11,855 nucleotides of DNA from an uncultured Porphyromonadaceae bacterium (GCA_947176355.1 CAMWQY010000054.1:1-11855), one strand, 5' to 3'; counted from the first letter of the stretch, positions 1-7,833 are shown. Program-made: numbers and translations. Notes: generated from the letters alone by a model not told the origin.

Positions 1-1665
1 GCAGTAATACAATATGGTGAGATCCTTGGCATAGTACCTAAATGCTATCTCCCTAACTACGACGAGTTTTACGAAAAACGTTGGTTCTCCTCCGGTCTTA
101 AACTCGATCTCCCTACAGGTAAAGAATACAATATCATCGATATCGACAGCCATGCTATCCCATTTGGCATAAACCTGCTCTTCCGTATCGAGAACGCAAA
201 ATTCGGTGTGGAAATTTGCGAAGACATGTGGGTCCCTAATCCTCCAAGCACCACCATGAGTGTAGCAGGTGCCGACATAATAGCCAACCTCAGTGCCACC
301 AACGAAGTCATCAACAAACACGCTTTCTTGATCTCCCTTATCAAAGAACGCTCTTCAAGATGCAAATGTGGCTACGTATATGCTTCAGCCGGAGCCGGCG
401 AATCAAGTTCCGACCTTGTCTTCTCCGGCAATGCAATCATTGCCGAAGATGGGCAGATACTGAAAAAGTCAGATCGTTTCAAACGCGTTGAAGGCTATTG
501 CATCGCCGACATAGATGTAGAAAAGCTCCGAAACACCCGCCAACGCCAATCAAGTTTTGGACAGAACGACATTGTTCTCCCCACATTCGGATCTGAAGAA
601 TTCACAGCAACACAGGCTGAACCGGCCGACCTTTTACGAGACATTAACCCTTACCCATTCCTTTCTTCCGACAAAGTCAAGTTTGAAGAACAATGTGAGG
701 AAATCATAACTATCCAAGCTTGGGGTCTCGAACAACGTCTATTGGTCACTCACTGCAAATGTCTTGTAGTCGGAATTTCCGGTGGTCTTGATTCAACTCT
801 TGCACTTCTCGTAGCAATCAAGGCTTTTGATAATCTTGGTCTTGACCGCAAAGGTATCATTGGCGTGACCATGCCGGGATTTGGCACATCCGAAAGGACA
901 CATTCCAACGCTACGGAACTAATGGAGCGTATGGGAATCACTCATATAGAAATTAGCATTGCTGAGGCAGTGAAACAGCATTTCAAAGACATCGACCACG
1001 ACATTAACGTCCATGATGCCACCTACGAGAATGCTCAGGCTCGCGAAAGAACCCAGATTCTTATGGACCTTGCCAATAAATACGGCGGAATGGTGCTCGG
1101 CACAGGTGATCTCTCCGAACTCGCTCTTGGCTGGTGCACCTACAATGGCGATCACATGTCAATGTATAGTGTAAATGCTTCCGTTCCCAAGACATTGATA
1201 CGCCCTCTTGTGCGTCGCGTAGCACAAGATTACGACGATGATACTCGCCGTATACTCGAAGACATAGTAAGCACACCTATCAGTCCGGAACTCGTCCCGA
1301 CCGACAATGAAGGTAACATCGCTCAAAAGACAGAAGACCTTGTAGGACCATACGATCTTCATGACTTTTTCATTTATTATTTTGTAAAGGAAGGATTCCA
1401 ACCGTCAAAAATCTTTGCACTCGCATGCAAGGCATTTGCTGAAGGTCCTTACTCTGACGGCAGACCTACTTTCGACCGCCAGACTATCAAGAAGTGGTTG
1501 ATAGTCTTTATAAGACGTTTCTTTAATCAGCAATTCAAACGTTCTTGTATGCCGGATGGCCCTAAAGTTGGTCCGGTGTCTTTCTCTCCGAGAGGCGACT
1601 GGAGGATGCCATCTGATGCAGTGGCTCGTCTTTGGATCTCTGAAGCTGAGGCTATTCAAGCTTAA
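1..1665 (+). CDS. nadE: Glutamine-dependent NAD+ synthetase, 5' truncated by the window edge
   Basis: Makes NAD+ from nicotinic acid adenine dinucleotide, ATP and glutamine in the cytosol, the last step of NAD synthesis. The frame is open to base 1, giving 554 visible residues. Roughly the first 90 residues of a family member of about 640 are missing. The N-terminal part is the nitrilase-type glutaminase domain. The likely catalytic lysine is in PKCYLPNY (bases 40-42) and the catalytic cysteine in VEICEDMW (bases 217-219). The triad glutamate lies outside the window. The C-terminal synthetase domain carries the ATP pyrophosphatase loop SGGLDS (bases 778-795) and the conserved stretch LGTGDLSELALGW near bases 1100-1135. 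Both half-reactions therefore look intact, with ammonia channelled from the first domain to the second. An internal GTG at 208 is not the start, because homology runs through it. The tsaC-like gene follows 12 nt after the stop. Identification is firm; operon membership is inferred. Confidence 0.97.
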   Translation, partial: AVIQYGEILGIVPKCYLPNYDEFYEKRWFSSGLKLDLPTGKEYNIIDIDSHAIPFGINLLFRIENAKFGVEICEDMWVPNPPSTTMSVAGADIIANLSATNEVINKHAFLISLIKERSSRCKCGYVYASAGAGESSSDLVFSGNAIIAEDGQILKKSDRFKRVEGYCIADIDVEKLRNTRQRQSSFGQNDIVLPTFGSEEFTATQAEPADLLRDINPYPFLSSDKVKFEEQCEEIITIQAWGLEQRLLVTHCKCLVVGISGGLDSTLALLVAIKAFDNLGLDRKGIIGVTMPGFGTSERTHSNATELMERMGITHIEISIAEAVKQHFKDIDHDINVHDATYENAQARERTQILMDLANKYGGMVLGTGDLSELALGWCTYNGDHMSMYSVNASVPKTLIRPLVRRVAQDYDDDTRRILEDIVSTPISPELVPTDNEGNIAQKTEDLVGPYDLHDFFIYYFVKEGFQPSKIFALACKAFAEGPYSDGRPTFDRQTIKKWLIVFIRRFFNQQFKRSCMPDGPKVGPVSFSPRGDWRMPSDAVARLWISEAEAIQA

Positions 1666-1677
1666 TCAATTGTCAAA

Positions 1678-2286
1678 ATGGAAGAAAAAAAACAACATAT
1701 TCCTGTCACACCTCAACCTGTCTATGATGAGGCTGACCTCAAGGAAGCCCTAAGAGTACTGAAGGAAGGTGGTATTATCCTCTACCCTACCGATACCGTG
1801 TGGGGTATCGGATGCGACGCAAGAAATCCGGAGGCTGTTGAAAAAATATTCAAGCTCAAGGAAAGGGCTGACTCAAAGTCTATGCTGGTGCTTGTAGGTT
1901 CGGAAGGTATGCTACAACGCACAGTCAAAAGCGTGCCGGAAATCGCATGGCAACTGATCGACGTGGCGGTAAATCCCATGACTATCATCTACGACTATCC
2001 GGTAGGAGTTGCCGATAATCTGAAAGCAGATGACGGAAGTCTCGGTATCCGGATTACTACAGAGAAATTCAGTCGCACACTTTGCGAACGAATGAGAGGG
2101 CCTATCGTATCTACTTCCGCCAACAAAAGCGGCAAACCTACTCCAATGACTTTCTCGGAAATATCTTCTGAGATTAAAAACGGAGTTGATTATATCTGCA
2201 AATTCCGACAGAAGGATAAAGCTTCCTCCAAACCAAGCAATATCATTAAAATAACAAAAGAAAACATTGTAAAGGTGATACGATGA
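1678..2286 (+). CDS. tsaC: L-threonylcarbamoyladenylate synthase, TsaC/YrdC type
   Basis: Condenses threonine, bicarbonate and ATP to threonylcarbamoyl-AMP, which the TsaD complex then uses to make t6A37 in ANN-decoding tRNAs. The 202 residues form a single YrdC-like domain, so this is the short TsaC type without the C-terminal domain of Sua5. Visible motifs are YPTDTVWGIGCDA (residues 36-48, nucleotide pocket), the K-x-R pair K61-E62-R63, and STSAN (145-149), which supplies the S-x-N signature. The ATG at 1678 is 12 nt after nadE. The stop overlaps the next start in an ATGA (2283-2286), suggesting translational coupling to the sugar transferase. YciO-like paralogues of uncertain function share the fold, but the KxR plus SxN pair favours the synthase. 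The family call is firm; the precise activity is inferred from motifs. Confidence 0.9.
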   Translation: MEEKKQHIPVTPQPVYDEADLKEALRVLKEGGIILYPTDTVWGIGCDARNPEAVEKIFKLKERADSKSMLVLVGSEGMLQRTVKSVPEIAWQLIDVAVNPMTIIYDYPVGVADNLKADDGSLGIRITTEKFSRTLCERMRGPIVSTSANKSGKPTPMTFSEISSEIKNGVDYICKFRQKDKASSKPSNIIKITKENIVKVIR

Positions 2287-3704
2287 TTGGGAAAATGGCA
2301 TCTGTAAAGTTTGAGCGATTGAAGCTCGTATTGACGGACTGGTTCACCGCCAATATCTCTGTCATTCTCTTCAATCTTTACAGATACAAGGAAACTTTTC
2401 CAGATCCTTATTCTATAGAATCAGCAATCCGATTTATTTTCCAACCAAAACTTTGTGTCGAACAATTTATCATCCCCATTTGCCTTCTTGGATTATATTG
2501 GCTATCCGGATTCTATAACAATCCTTTCGGGAAGTCTCGATTTAATGAACTTCTAAACACTGCAGTCATTTCGATTATCAGTACAATTCTTCTCCATCTT
2601 GCTCTTCTGACCAACGACCAGATGAGCGACATTTCTTCTAATCTTCTCCAATTTTTATTGATTTTCATTATTTTCTTTTCTTTCACTTTCCTCGGAAGAT
2701 TGATAGTCATAGAAAATCAGATCAAGCGTTTCAAAAGTCGCGACTGGAAGTACTCCGCCATTATCGTCGGGAATTCCCCAAAAGCGCATTCGCTTGCTGA
2801 AAAAATGAGAGACAGCAAAGCCGTAATCAGTTTTGCCATTGAAGGATTTTTTAAGATACCCGGAGAAAAGGATTTTAAATCTAATGCCATGGAGCTTGAT
2901 CAATTGGCTGATTATTGTCGTGATCATAATATCGACAACATTATCCTCGCACCGGAAAAATCTGATGAGGAAAATGTGCTTAACCTTCTCTATCGGCTAT
3001 TTCCTATCGGAAAACCAATCAAGCTCTCCCCCGATACTCTCAACTTTATGACTTCTTCGATAAAACTAAAGGATATCTATGGTTTCCCATTGGTCGACTT
3101 GACCCACTCGAGTATGTCGGAGTCTGAAAAAAATATCAAGCGGACTATCGATGTCGTGGCAAGTGCTATTACTCTTGTTGTCTTGAGTCCTCTCCTTCTC
3201 GCCCTTGCAATTTGTGTAAAGAAAGATTCAAAAGGTCCGGTATTCTACCGTCAGGAACGCATAGGTCTTAAAGAGCGACCATTCCAAATCATCAAGTATC
3301 GCACCATGAACACAGATGCTGAAAAAGATGGTCCTCAATTGAGCAGCGACGAAGACCCGAGAGTCACAAAATCAGGAAGGATAATGAGGAAATACAGGCT
3401 TGACGAACTTCCTCAATTCTGGAATGTTTTGAAAGGCGAAATGAGTATAGTAGGGCCGAGACCCGAACGTAAATTTTTCATCAACAAAATCATTGCAAAG
3501 GCTCCTTATTATACCCTCCTATATCAAACTCGTCCGGGTATAACATCTTGGGGAATGGTGAAATATGGTTACGCTTCCAAGATCGACGAGATGGTGGAGC
3601 GTTCAAAATACGACCTCCTATACATTTCCAATATGTCGATTCTTGTAGACTTTAAAATAATGCTCTACACAGTACTGACAATATTGGAAGGAAGGGGAAA
3701 ATGA
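2283..3704 (+). CDS. Polyprenyl-phosphate sugar-1-phosphate transferase (initiating glycosyltransferase)
   Basis: Expected to transfer a sugar-1-phosphate from a nucleotide sugar to undecaprenyl phosphate at the inner membrane, starting a surface polysaccharide or glycan. It has 473 residues in the long WbaP/WcaJ-like layout. Four hydrophobic segments lie near residues 18-32, 60-77, 90-110 and 120-142. A soluble Rossmann-like region starts at AIIVGNSPKA (about 159). The catalytic bacterial sugar transferase domain begins at KRTIDVVAS (286). It contains a membrane helix (about 292-312), PVFYRQERIGLKERPFQIIKYRTM (split: 319-329 and 330-342), the catalytic Asp-Glu pair in RLDELPQFWNV (372-382), and IVGPRPE (389-395). 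The ATG at 2283 gives the 4-nt overlap with tsaC; an ATG at 2295 is an alternative. No other polysaccharide gene is visible, so the gene appears to be an orphan. The sugar specificity cannot be read from the sequence. Confidence 0.92.
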   Translation: MIGKMASVKFERLKLVLTDWFTANISVILFNLYRYKETFPDPYSIESAIRFIFQPKLCVEQFIIPICLLGLYWLSGFYNNPFGKSRFNELLNTAVISIISTILLHLALLTNDQMSDISSNLLQFLLIFIIFFSFTFLGRLIVIENQIKRFKSRDWKYSAIIVGNSPKAHSLAEKMRDSKAVISFAIEGFFKIPGEKDFKSNAMELDQLADYCRDHNIDNIILAPEKSDEENVLNLLYRLFPIGKPIKLSPDTLNFMTSSIKLKDIYGFPLVDLTHSSMSESEKNIKRTIDVVASAITLVVLSPLLLALAICVKKDSKGPVFYRQERIGLKERPFQIIKYRTMNTDAEKDGPQLSSDEDPRVTKSGRIMRKYRLDELPQFWNVLKGEMSIVGPRPERKFFINKIIAKAPYYTLLYQTRPGITSWGMVKYGYASKIDEMVERSKYDLLYISNMSILVDFKIMLYTVLTILEGRGK

Positions 3705-3754
3705 GTTTCTACAATAATTATAAATTAGAAAACTACTTATATTTTGGCTTATAA
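3701..3754 (+). other. Possible 17-codon leader ORF, or frameshifted 5' end of the ClC gene
   Basis: An ATG at 3701 overlaps the TGA of the sugar transferase in an ATGA, the same arrangement as between tsaC and the transferase. It runs 17 codons (MSFYNNYKLENYLYFGL) to a TAA at 3752. It overlaps the TTG start proposed for the ClC gene in another frame. Loss of one T from the TTTT run at 3742-3745 would join this frame directly to the ClC frame. It may therefore be a coupling leader peptide, the true 5' end of clc broken by an indel or read error, or chance. Nothing in the peptide itself indicates a function. Confidence 0.25.
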
Positions 3755-5543
3755 AGAGACACATAATAGATTCACTGAATGGTGGGCAGAAGTGGTGCAA
3801 TGGAGAGAACGCCATATCAAGGAACGCAACTTCGTCATCATTCTGGCTCTTGTAGTCGGAGTGGTGTGTGGATTTGCTGCCCAACTGCTGAAATTCCTCA
3901 TTCATACCATCGCTCATATTCTGACTCAACACTTCAGCGAGACTACTGAAAACTGGCTAAACCTTGTATATCCGGTGGTGGGCATAATCATTGTGACGCT
4001 TTTCATTCAATATGTAGTGAAAGACAATGTCAGTCACGGCGTGACAAAAGTGCTCTATGCCATCTCGCGAAGAAAATCGAGGCTTAAGAAGAAGCACTGC
4101 TATGCTTCTCTTGTTGGGTCTGCTATCACTATCGGTTTCGGTGGTTCTGTCGGTGCCGAGGGTCCTATCGTCTATACCGGAGCCGCAATTGGATCGAATG
4201 TGGGCCAAGCCTTCAGACTATCTCCAAAAATCTTGATGCTTCTTGTCGGTTGCGGAGCGGCTGCCGGTATCGCCGGTATCTTCCGCGCTCCGATCGCAGG
4301 GATGCTTTTCACCCTCGAGGTGTTGATGATCGACCTGACCGGCACTACTGTCATGCCTCTGCTAATTTCGTCGATTTCAGGAGCAACCGTCGCCTACGTA
4401 CTGGAAGGATATGGCGCAGAATTCTTCTTCTCTCAGAGTGAGCCATACGTGACAAATCGCATTCCTTGGACTATTCTTCTGGGCATTTTGTGTGGATTTG
4501 TAAGTCTTTACTTTACTAAGGCAATGTTCATGTTGGAAAAGTGGTTTGGTGGATTCAAAAGCCGTTGGATAAAGATTTCTGTTGGTGGTCTGATTTTGGC
4601 AGGACTTATCTTCGTTTTTCCTCCGCTCTACGGTGAAGGTTATGAATCCATAAATACTCTTCTCGAAGGCAATACTCAGGGCATACTTGACGGAACTATT
4701 TTCTACGGCGACAGGATAAATCCATGGTCGATAACTCTTTTCCTTTTATGCCTTATCTTGACCAAGGTATTTGCCACTACTGCCACAAATGCGGCTGGAG
4801 GTGTCGGAGGTACTTTTGCTCCTTCACTATTCGTAGGAGCCATTACCGGATTCCTTTTCGCATATTTCTTCAATCTTATGGACTTCGGCATAGAGCTGAG
4901 CCCAAAAAATTTCTCACTCATGGGTATGGCAGGAGTCATGAGCGGGGTGATGCACGCTCCACTCATGGCAATCTTCCTTACCGCTGAAATGACCGGTGGA
5001 TACAATCTATTCCTTCCGCTTCTCATAGTGTCATGCCTCTCTTATATGACTATCAAAGCCTTCCTGCCTTACAGTATCTATACAATGCGATTGGCAGAAA
5101 AGGGTGATCTCATCACTCACGAAAAAGACCGAACCGTACTCACACTTCTGAAAATCGACAATGTGATAGAGCGTGATTTCATAGAAGTTCATCCTGAAAT
5201 GAGTCTGAAACAAATGGTGGAAGTAATTTCTCAATGCAATCGAAACCTATACCCCGTCACCGATTCCCAAGGTATGCTGAAAGGCATTGTGCTTCTTGAT
5301 GATATCCGAAACATTATGTTCCGCCCTGACTTATATCGCAAGATGCACGTGAGCCGGTTTATGGCGATGCCTCCGGCAAGAATTGAGGTGACCGATAGTA
5401 TGGACAAGGTAATGAATACCTTCGACAAAACCGGTGCCTGGAATCTCCCGGTTGTAGACAATGGGAAATATGTAGGATTCGTCTCCAAATCTAAAATCTT
5501 CAACTCTTATCGTCGTGTCCTAAAGCATTACTCCGACGATTAA
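3744..5543 (+). CDS. ClC-family chloride channel or transporter with C-terminal CBS pair
   Basis: An inner-membrane anion-transport protein of the ClC family, 599 residues from a TTG start. The membrane domain covers about residues 28-440. The gating glutamate is present as E139 in GAEGP. Helix-N motif GGTFAP is at 355-360 and a helix-R-like SIYTMRL at 444-450. The first selectivity loop reads SHGV (97-100) where E. coli ClC has GSGIP. FRAPIAGMLFTLEV (180-193) places Val193 where E. coli has the internal proton glutamate E203, a pattern known from channel-type ClCs. Two CBS domains (about 470-530 and 533-595) probably sense adenine nucleotides. The first in-frame ATG (M165) lies inside the membrane domain and an in-frame TAG at 3726 blocks extension upstream, so TTG 3744 is the best start in this frame. 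It gives about 18 residues before WRERHIKE. See the overlapping leader ORF for the alternative. Fmt follows 59 nt downstream. Confidence 0.93.
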   Translation: MAYKETHNRFTEWWAEVVQWRERHIKERNFVIILALVVGVVCGFAAQLLKFLIHTIAHILTQHFSETTENWLNLVYPVVGIIIVTLFIQYVVKDNVSHGVTKVLYAISRRKSRLKKKHCYASLVGSAITIGFGGSVGAEGPIVYTGAAIGSNVGQAFRLSPKILMLLVGCGAAAGIAGIFRAPIAGMLFTLEVLMIDLTGTTVMPLLISSISGATVAYVLEGYGAEFFFSQSEPYVTNRIPWTILLGILCGFVSLYFTKAMFMLEKWFGGFKSRWIKISVGGLILAGLIFVFPPLYGEGYESINTLLEGNTQGILDGTIFYGDRINPWSITLFLLCLILTKVFATTATNAAGGVGGTFAPSLFVGAITGFLFAYFFNLMDFGIELSPKNFSLMGMAGVMSGVMHAPLMAIFLTAEMTGGYNLFLPLLIVSCLSYMTIKAFLPYSIYTMRLAEKGDLITHEKDRTVLTLLKIDNVIERDFIEVHPEMSLKQMVEVISQCNRNLYPVTDSQGMLKGIVLLDDIRNIMFRPDLYRKMHVSRFMAMPPARIEVTDSMDKVMNTFDKTGAWNLPVVDNGKYVGFVSKSKIFNSYRRVLKHYSDD

Positions 5544-5567
5544 TTATATCCTTTAAACCAAAAAACC

Positions 5568-5591
5568 TTAAGTTGAGCTTGCGCAACTTAA
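5568..5591 (+). repeat. Inverted repeat in the clc-fmt gap
   Basis: Perfect 8-bp arms TTAAGTTG (5568-5575) and CAACTTAA (5584-5591) enclose an 8-nt loop. It ends 11 nt before the fmt ATG. No T run follows, so it is a poor intrinsic terminator. It is followed by AATTACTGCATTATG, close to the AATTATGCATTATG that follows a hairpin at 8677-8690. This suggests it belongs to a dispersed repeat family. It could also affect fmt translation or mRNA processing; function is unknown. Confidence 0.6.
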
Positions 5592-5602
5592 ATTACTGCA
5601 TT

Positions 5603-6553
5603 ATGGAAAAGAAAGATCTCAAAATCATATTTTTCGGCACTCCTGAATTTGCGGTGGAGAGCCTTGACGCATTGATTAAAAATGATTTCAATATTATCGG
5701 AGTTGTGACCATGCCCGACAAACTCGCCGGTCGCGGACATAAACTTTACCAAAGCGATGTAAAACGCTATGCCGTAGAACACAATCTTCACATACTTCAA
5801 CCTGAAAAACTAAAATCAGAAGATTTCTTACAAGAGCTCCGGGCATTACAAGCCGACCTTTTTATAGTCATTGCCTTCCGGATGCTACCTCGGGAAGTCT
5901 GGCAAATGCCCAAATTAGGTACATTCAATCTTCATGCCTCCCTTTTGCCCAAATACCGTGGTGCAGCACCCATCAATCGTGCTGTAATGAATGGCGATAC
6001 TGAAACCGGAGTGACCACTTTCTTCCTCAAGCACGAAATCGACACCGGCGATATGATCATGCAGAGAAAAATTGAGATTCTTCCCGAAGACAATGTCGGT
6101 GACGTGCATGATAAGTTGATGCATCTGGGAGCTGATATGGTGGTTGAGACTGTCAATGCTATAATCGACGGCACTCTGACCACAACACCTCAACCGGAAG
6201 GGGAATTCACACCCGCTCCAAAAATATTCAAAGAAGACTGTAGAATCGACTGGTTGAAGTCTGCTGTGGAGGTGCATAATCATGTCAGAGGATTGAGTCC
6301 TTACCCGGCAGCATGGTCTGTAATTGTTGAAGATTCCGGCAGACCTCTCGAATCTAAAATCTTCTCCACTAAATTGACTGATTTTTCTATTGGTGACACT
6401 CCCATTGGAACTATTAAGACTGAAGGTAAAAGTCTTCTCGTGGCATGCTCTGACAAATGGCTCGAAATAAAAGAGCTCCAGCCTGCCGGCAAAAAAAGAA
6501 TGGCAGCCGATGCTTTCTTGCTTGGCTACCATCCATCGAAAATGCAATTGTAA
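5603..6553 (+). CDS. fmt: Methionyl-tRNA formyltransferase
   Basis: Transfers the formyl group of 10-formyl-tetrahydrofolate to the amino group of methionyl-initiator tRNA, allowing normal translation initiation. It has 316 residues, the usual length. The N-terminal domain starts with KIIFFGTPEFA (7-17). The formyltransferase signature NLHASLLPKYRGAAPI (109-124) holds catalytic N109 and H111, and D147 sits in HEIDTGD. The C-terminal OB-like domain for tRNA binding covers about residues 205-316, with RIDWLKSA and VRGLSPYPAAW. ATG 5603 is chosen over an in-frame TTG at 5573 because the extra 10 codons would run through the inverted repeat and add residues the family lacks. No strong Shine-Dalgarno is visible, as is common in this phylum. 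It is the last + strand gene before a convergent aldo/keto reductase, and no clear terminator is seen in the 64 bp between them. Confidence 0.97.
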   Translation: MEKKDLKIIFFGTPEFAVESLDALIKNDFNIIGVVTMPDKLAGRGHKLYQSDVKRYAVEHNLHILQPEKLKSEDFLQELRALQADLFIVIAFRMLPREVWQMPKLGTFNLHASLLPKYRGAAPINRAVMNGDTETGVTTFFLKHEIDTGDMIMQRKIEILPEDNVGDVHDKLMHLGADMVVETVNAIIDGTLTTTPQPEGEFTPAPKIFKEDCRIDWLKSAVEVHNHVRGLSPYPAAWSVIVEDSGRPLESKIFSTKLTDFSIGDTPIGTIKTEGKSLLVACSDKWLEIKELQPAGKKRMAADAFLLGYHPSKMQL

Positions 6554-6617
6554 GAGGGATTGACTAAGCTATGTTTCGCATCGCCATGAGCCCACTGAAT
6601 ACATACTCAATGATACG

Positions 6618-7631
6618 CTACATTTTTATCTTTGATGCAATCGTCTCAATCAAATATAGTTCTTCTGCTGAGAACTCTTTCGATTTTACAGCCTGAAGAG
6701 AATCTGCAAGCTGCGACACGCTGCTGCAACCGACGATGACAGAAGTCACTCCTGAATGAGACAATACCCATGAGAGTGCCATTTGAGCGAGAGATTGTCC
6801 CCTCTTTTCTGCAATATCATTGAGGGCCTTTACATTTGCCACAAGGTCGTCACTAATTTGAGAAGTCTTCAAGAAATGTTGTTGCATAGCTCTTGAATCT
6901 GCCGGAATTCCGTTAAGATATCTGTTGGTAAGAATCCCCTGCGCGAGTGGTGTAAAGCCAATAAATCCGCATCCGTTCTCCCTGACATTGTCAAGAGTGC
7001 CGTCAGTCTCAACTCTTCTATCGATAAGATTCAATCGATCCTGAAAAATCAGGCATGGAGTATCGCGATGTCTGAGATAGTCAAAAGCAAATTTGGTAGC
7101 CTCTACAGGCCAACGGGATATGCCTATATATAATGCTTTTCCCATCTTTACAATATCTACCAGTGCCTGAAGAGTCTCTTCAAGTGGAGTCTCAGGGTCG
7201 TAGCGATGGCTATAGAACAAATCGAAATAATCAAGATGAGTTCTTTTGAGACTCTGATTGATAGATGCCATCAGATACTTACGCGAACCCCAGTTGCCGT
7301 ATGGTCCAGGCCACATGTCATATCCGGCTTTGGAGGCTATAAACATCTCGTCGCGATATGGACGAAACGACTTATCGTATACATACCCAAAAGTCTCTTC
7401 TGCAGTGCCATAACCCGGTCCATAGTTATTTGCAAGGTCGTAGGAAGTTATCCCATGGTCAAATGCATAGCGCATTATTTCCTTGCTCCTTTCAAGAGGA
7501 GCTGTCTCTCCGAAATTATGCCAAAAACCAAGCGAAAGTTCGGAAAGAAGAATTCCACTCCTACCACTTCTCCGATATTCCATTCCAGCTTCATAGCGAC
7601 CTGAAGATGGGCTATAAATCTCTTCTATCAT
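6618..7631 (-). CDS. Aldo/keto reductase, YghZ (AKR14) type
   Basis: An NADPH-dependent cytosolic reductase resembling E. coli YghZ (now GpR), which reduces L-glyceraldehyde 3-phosphate and methylglyoxal. It has 337 residues. The catalytic tetrad is visible: D65 and Y70 in DLANNYG, K101 in SKAGYDMWPGPYG, and H142 in YSHRYD. Family signatures SLGFWHNFG (33-41), FTPLAQGILTNRYLNGIP (226-243) and the cofactor-binding end near VTSVIVGCSSVSQL (295-308) are also present. ATG 7631 is preferred over the internal Met17, because the extra N-terminal stretch ending in RYEAGMEYR matches the YghZ layout (PERYGQMQYR). The gene is divergent from the Crp/Fnr-like regulator and convergent with fmt. Substrate is inferred from family resemblance; detoxification of reactive aldehydes is plausible. 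Confidence 0.92.
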   Translation of the reverse strand: MIEEIYSPSSGRYEAGMEYRRSGRSGILLSELSLGFWHNFGETAPLERSKEIMRYAFDHGITSYDLANNYGPGYGTAEETFGYVYDKSFRPYRDEMFIASKAGYDMWPGPYGNWGSRKYLMASINQSLKRTHLDYFDLFYSHRYDPETPLEETLQALVDIVKMGKALYIGISRWPVEATKFAFDYLRHRDTPCLIFQDRLNLIDRRVETDGTLDNVRENGCGFIGFTPLAQGILTNRYLNGIPADSRAMQQHFLKTSQISDDLVANVKALNDIAEKRGQSLAQMALSWVLSHSGVTSVIVGCSSVSQLADSLQAVKSKEFSAEELYLIETIASKIKM

Positions 7632-7660
7632 ATTTTGTAATTAATTTATCCTTGATGTTG

Positions 7661-7668
7661 CAAATTTA
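7661..7668 (-). promoter_or_regulatory. Candidate Bacteroidota -7 box for the aldo/keto reductase
   Basis: Read on the - strand this is TAAATTTG, an exact fit to the Bacteroidota sigma-ABfr -7 consensus TAnnTTTG. It lies 30 bp upstream of the reductase ATG, giving a short leader. No TTTG-like -33 box is visible at the expected 19-21 bp spacing, so only half of the promoter is supported. Confidence 0.4.
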
Positions 7669-7709
7669 GTAAAATTTCTCCATTTCTATTTTAACTTCCA
7701 TTAAAAAAA

Positions 7710-7741
7710 TTTCATCATGTAATTTTTTTTTTGTAATTTTG
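7710..7741 (+). promoter_or_regulatory. Candidate Bacteroidota promoter for the Crp/Fnr-like regulator, with T10 in the spacer
   Basis: TAATTTTG (7734-7741) fits the -7 consensus TAnnTTTG. TTTC at 7710-7713 matches the -33 TTTG in three of four positions at a 20-bp spacing. Transcription would begin near 7748, leaving a leader of about 86 nt before the ATG at 7834. The spacer contains ten consecutive T (7723-7732), so its length may be prone to slippage. The leader itself shows no clear riboswitch-like structure. Confidence 0.45.
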
Positions 7742-7833
7742 CATTCTCAATCAGGTGAGTTTATGTATGCACGTTTATTCTGCATTTTTTCTACAGTTTT
7801 TTATACAGATAATCGTCGAATTGACTAAGGATA

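Noticed and set aside
208-210. GTG as the nadE start
   Set aside because: The frame is open to base 1, and conserved glutaminase residues, including the lysine at 40-42, lie upstream.
1912-2301. A 129-codon - strand frame opposite the tsaC-like gene
   Set aside because: Antisense to a well-supported gene, with no family signature and no spacing consistent with a neighbour on that strand.
3618-3932. A 104-codon - strand frame crossing the transferase-ClC junction
   Set aside because: It overlaps coding sequence at both ends, has no recognisable motif, and does not explain the odd ClC start.
5573-5602. In-frame TTG upstream start for fmt
   Set aside because: It would add 10 codons read through the inverted repeat, and the ATG at 5603 gives the normal family N terminus.
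5915-6547. A 210-codon open frame on the - strand opposite fmt
   Set aside because: It lies wholly within fmt, whose catalytic motifs are intact, and its translation shows no recognisable domain; a shadow frame.
6554-6617. Possible terminator between convergent fmt and the aldo/keto reductase
   Set aside because: No stem with a T run could be found on either strand.
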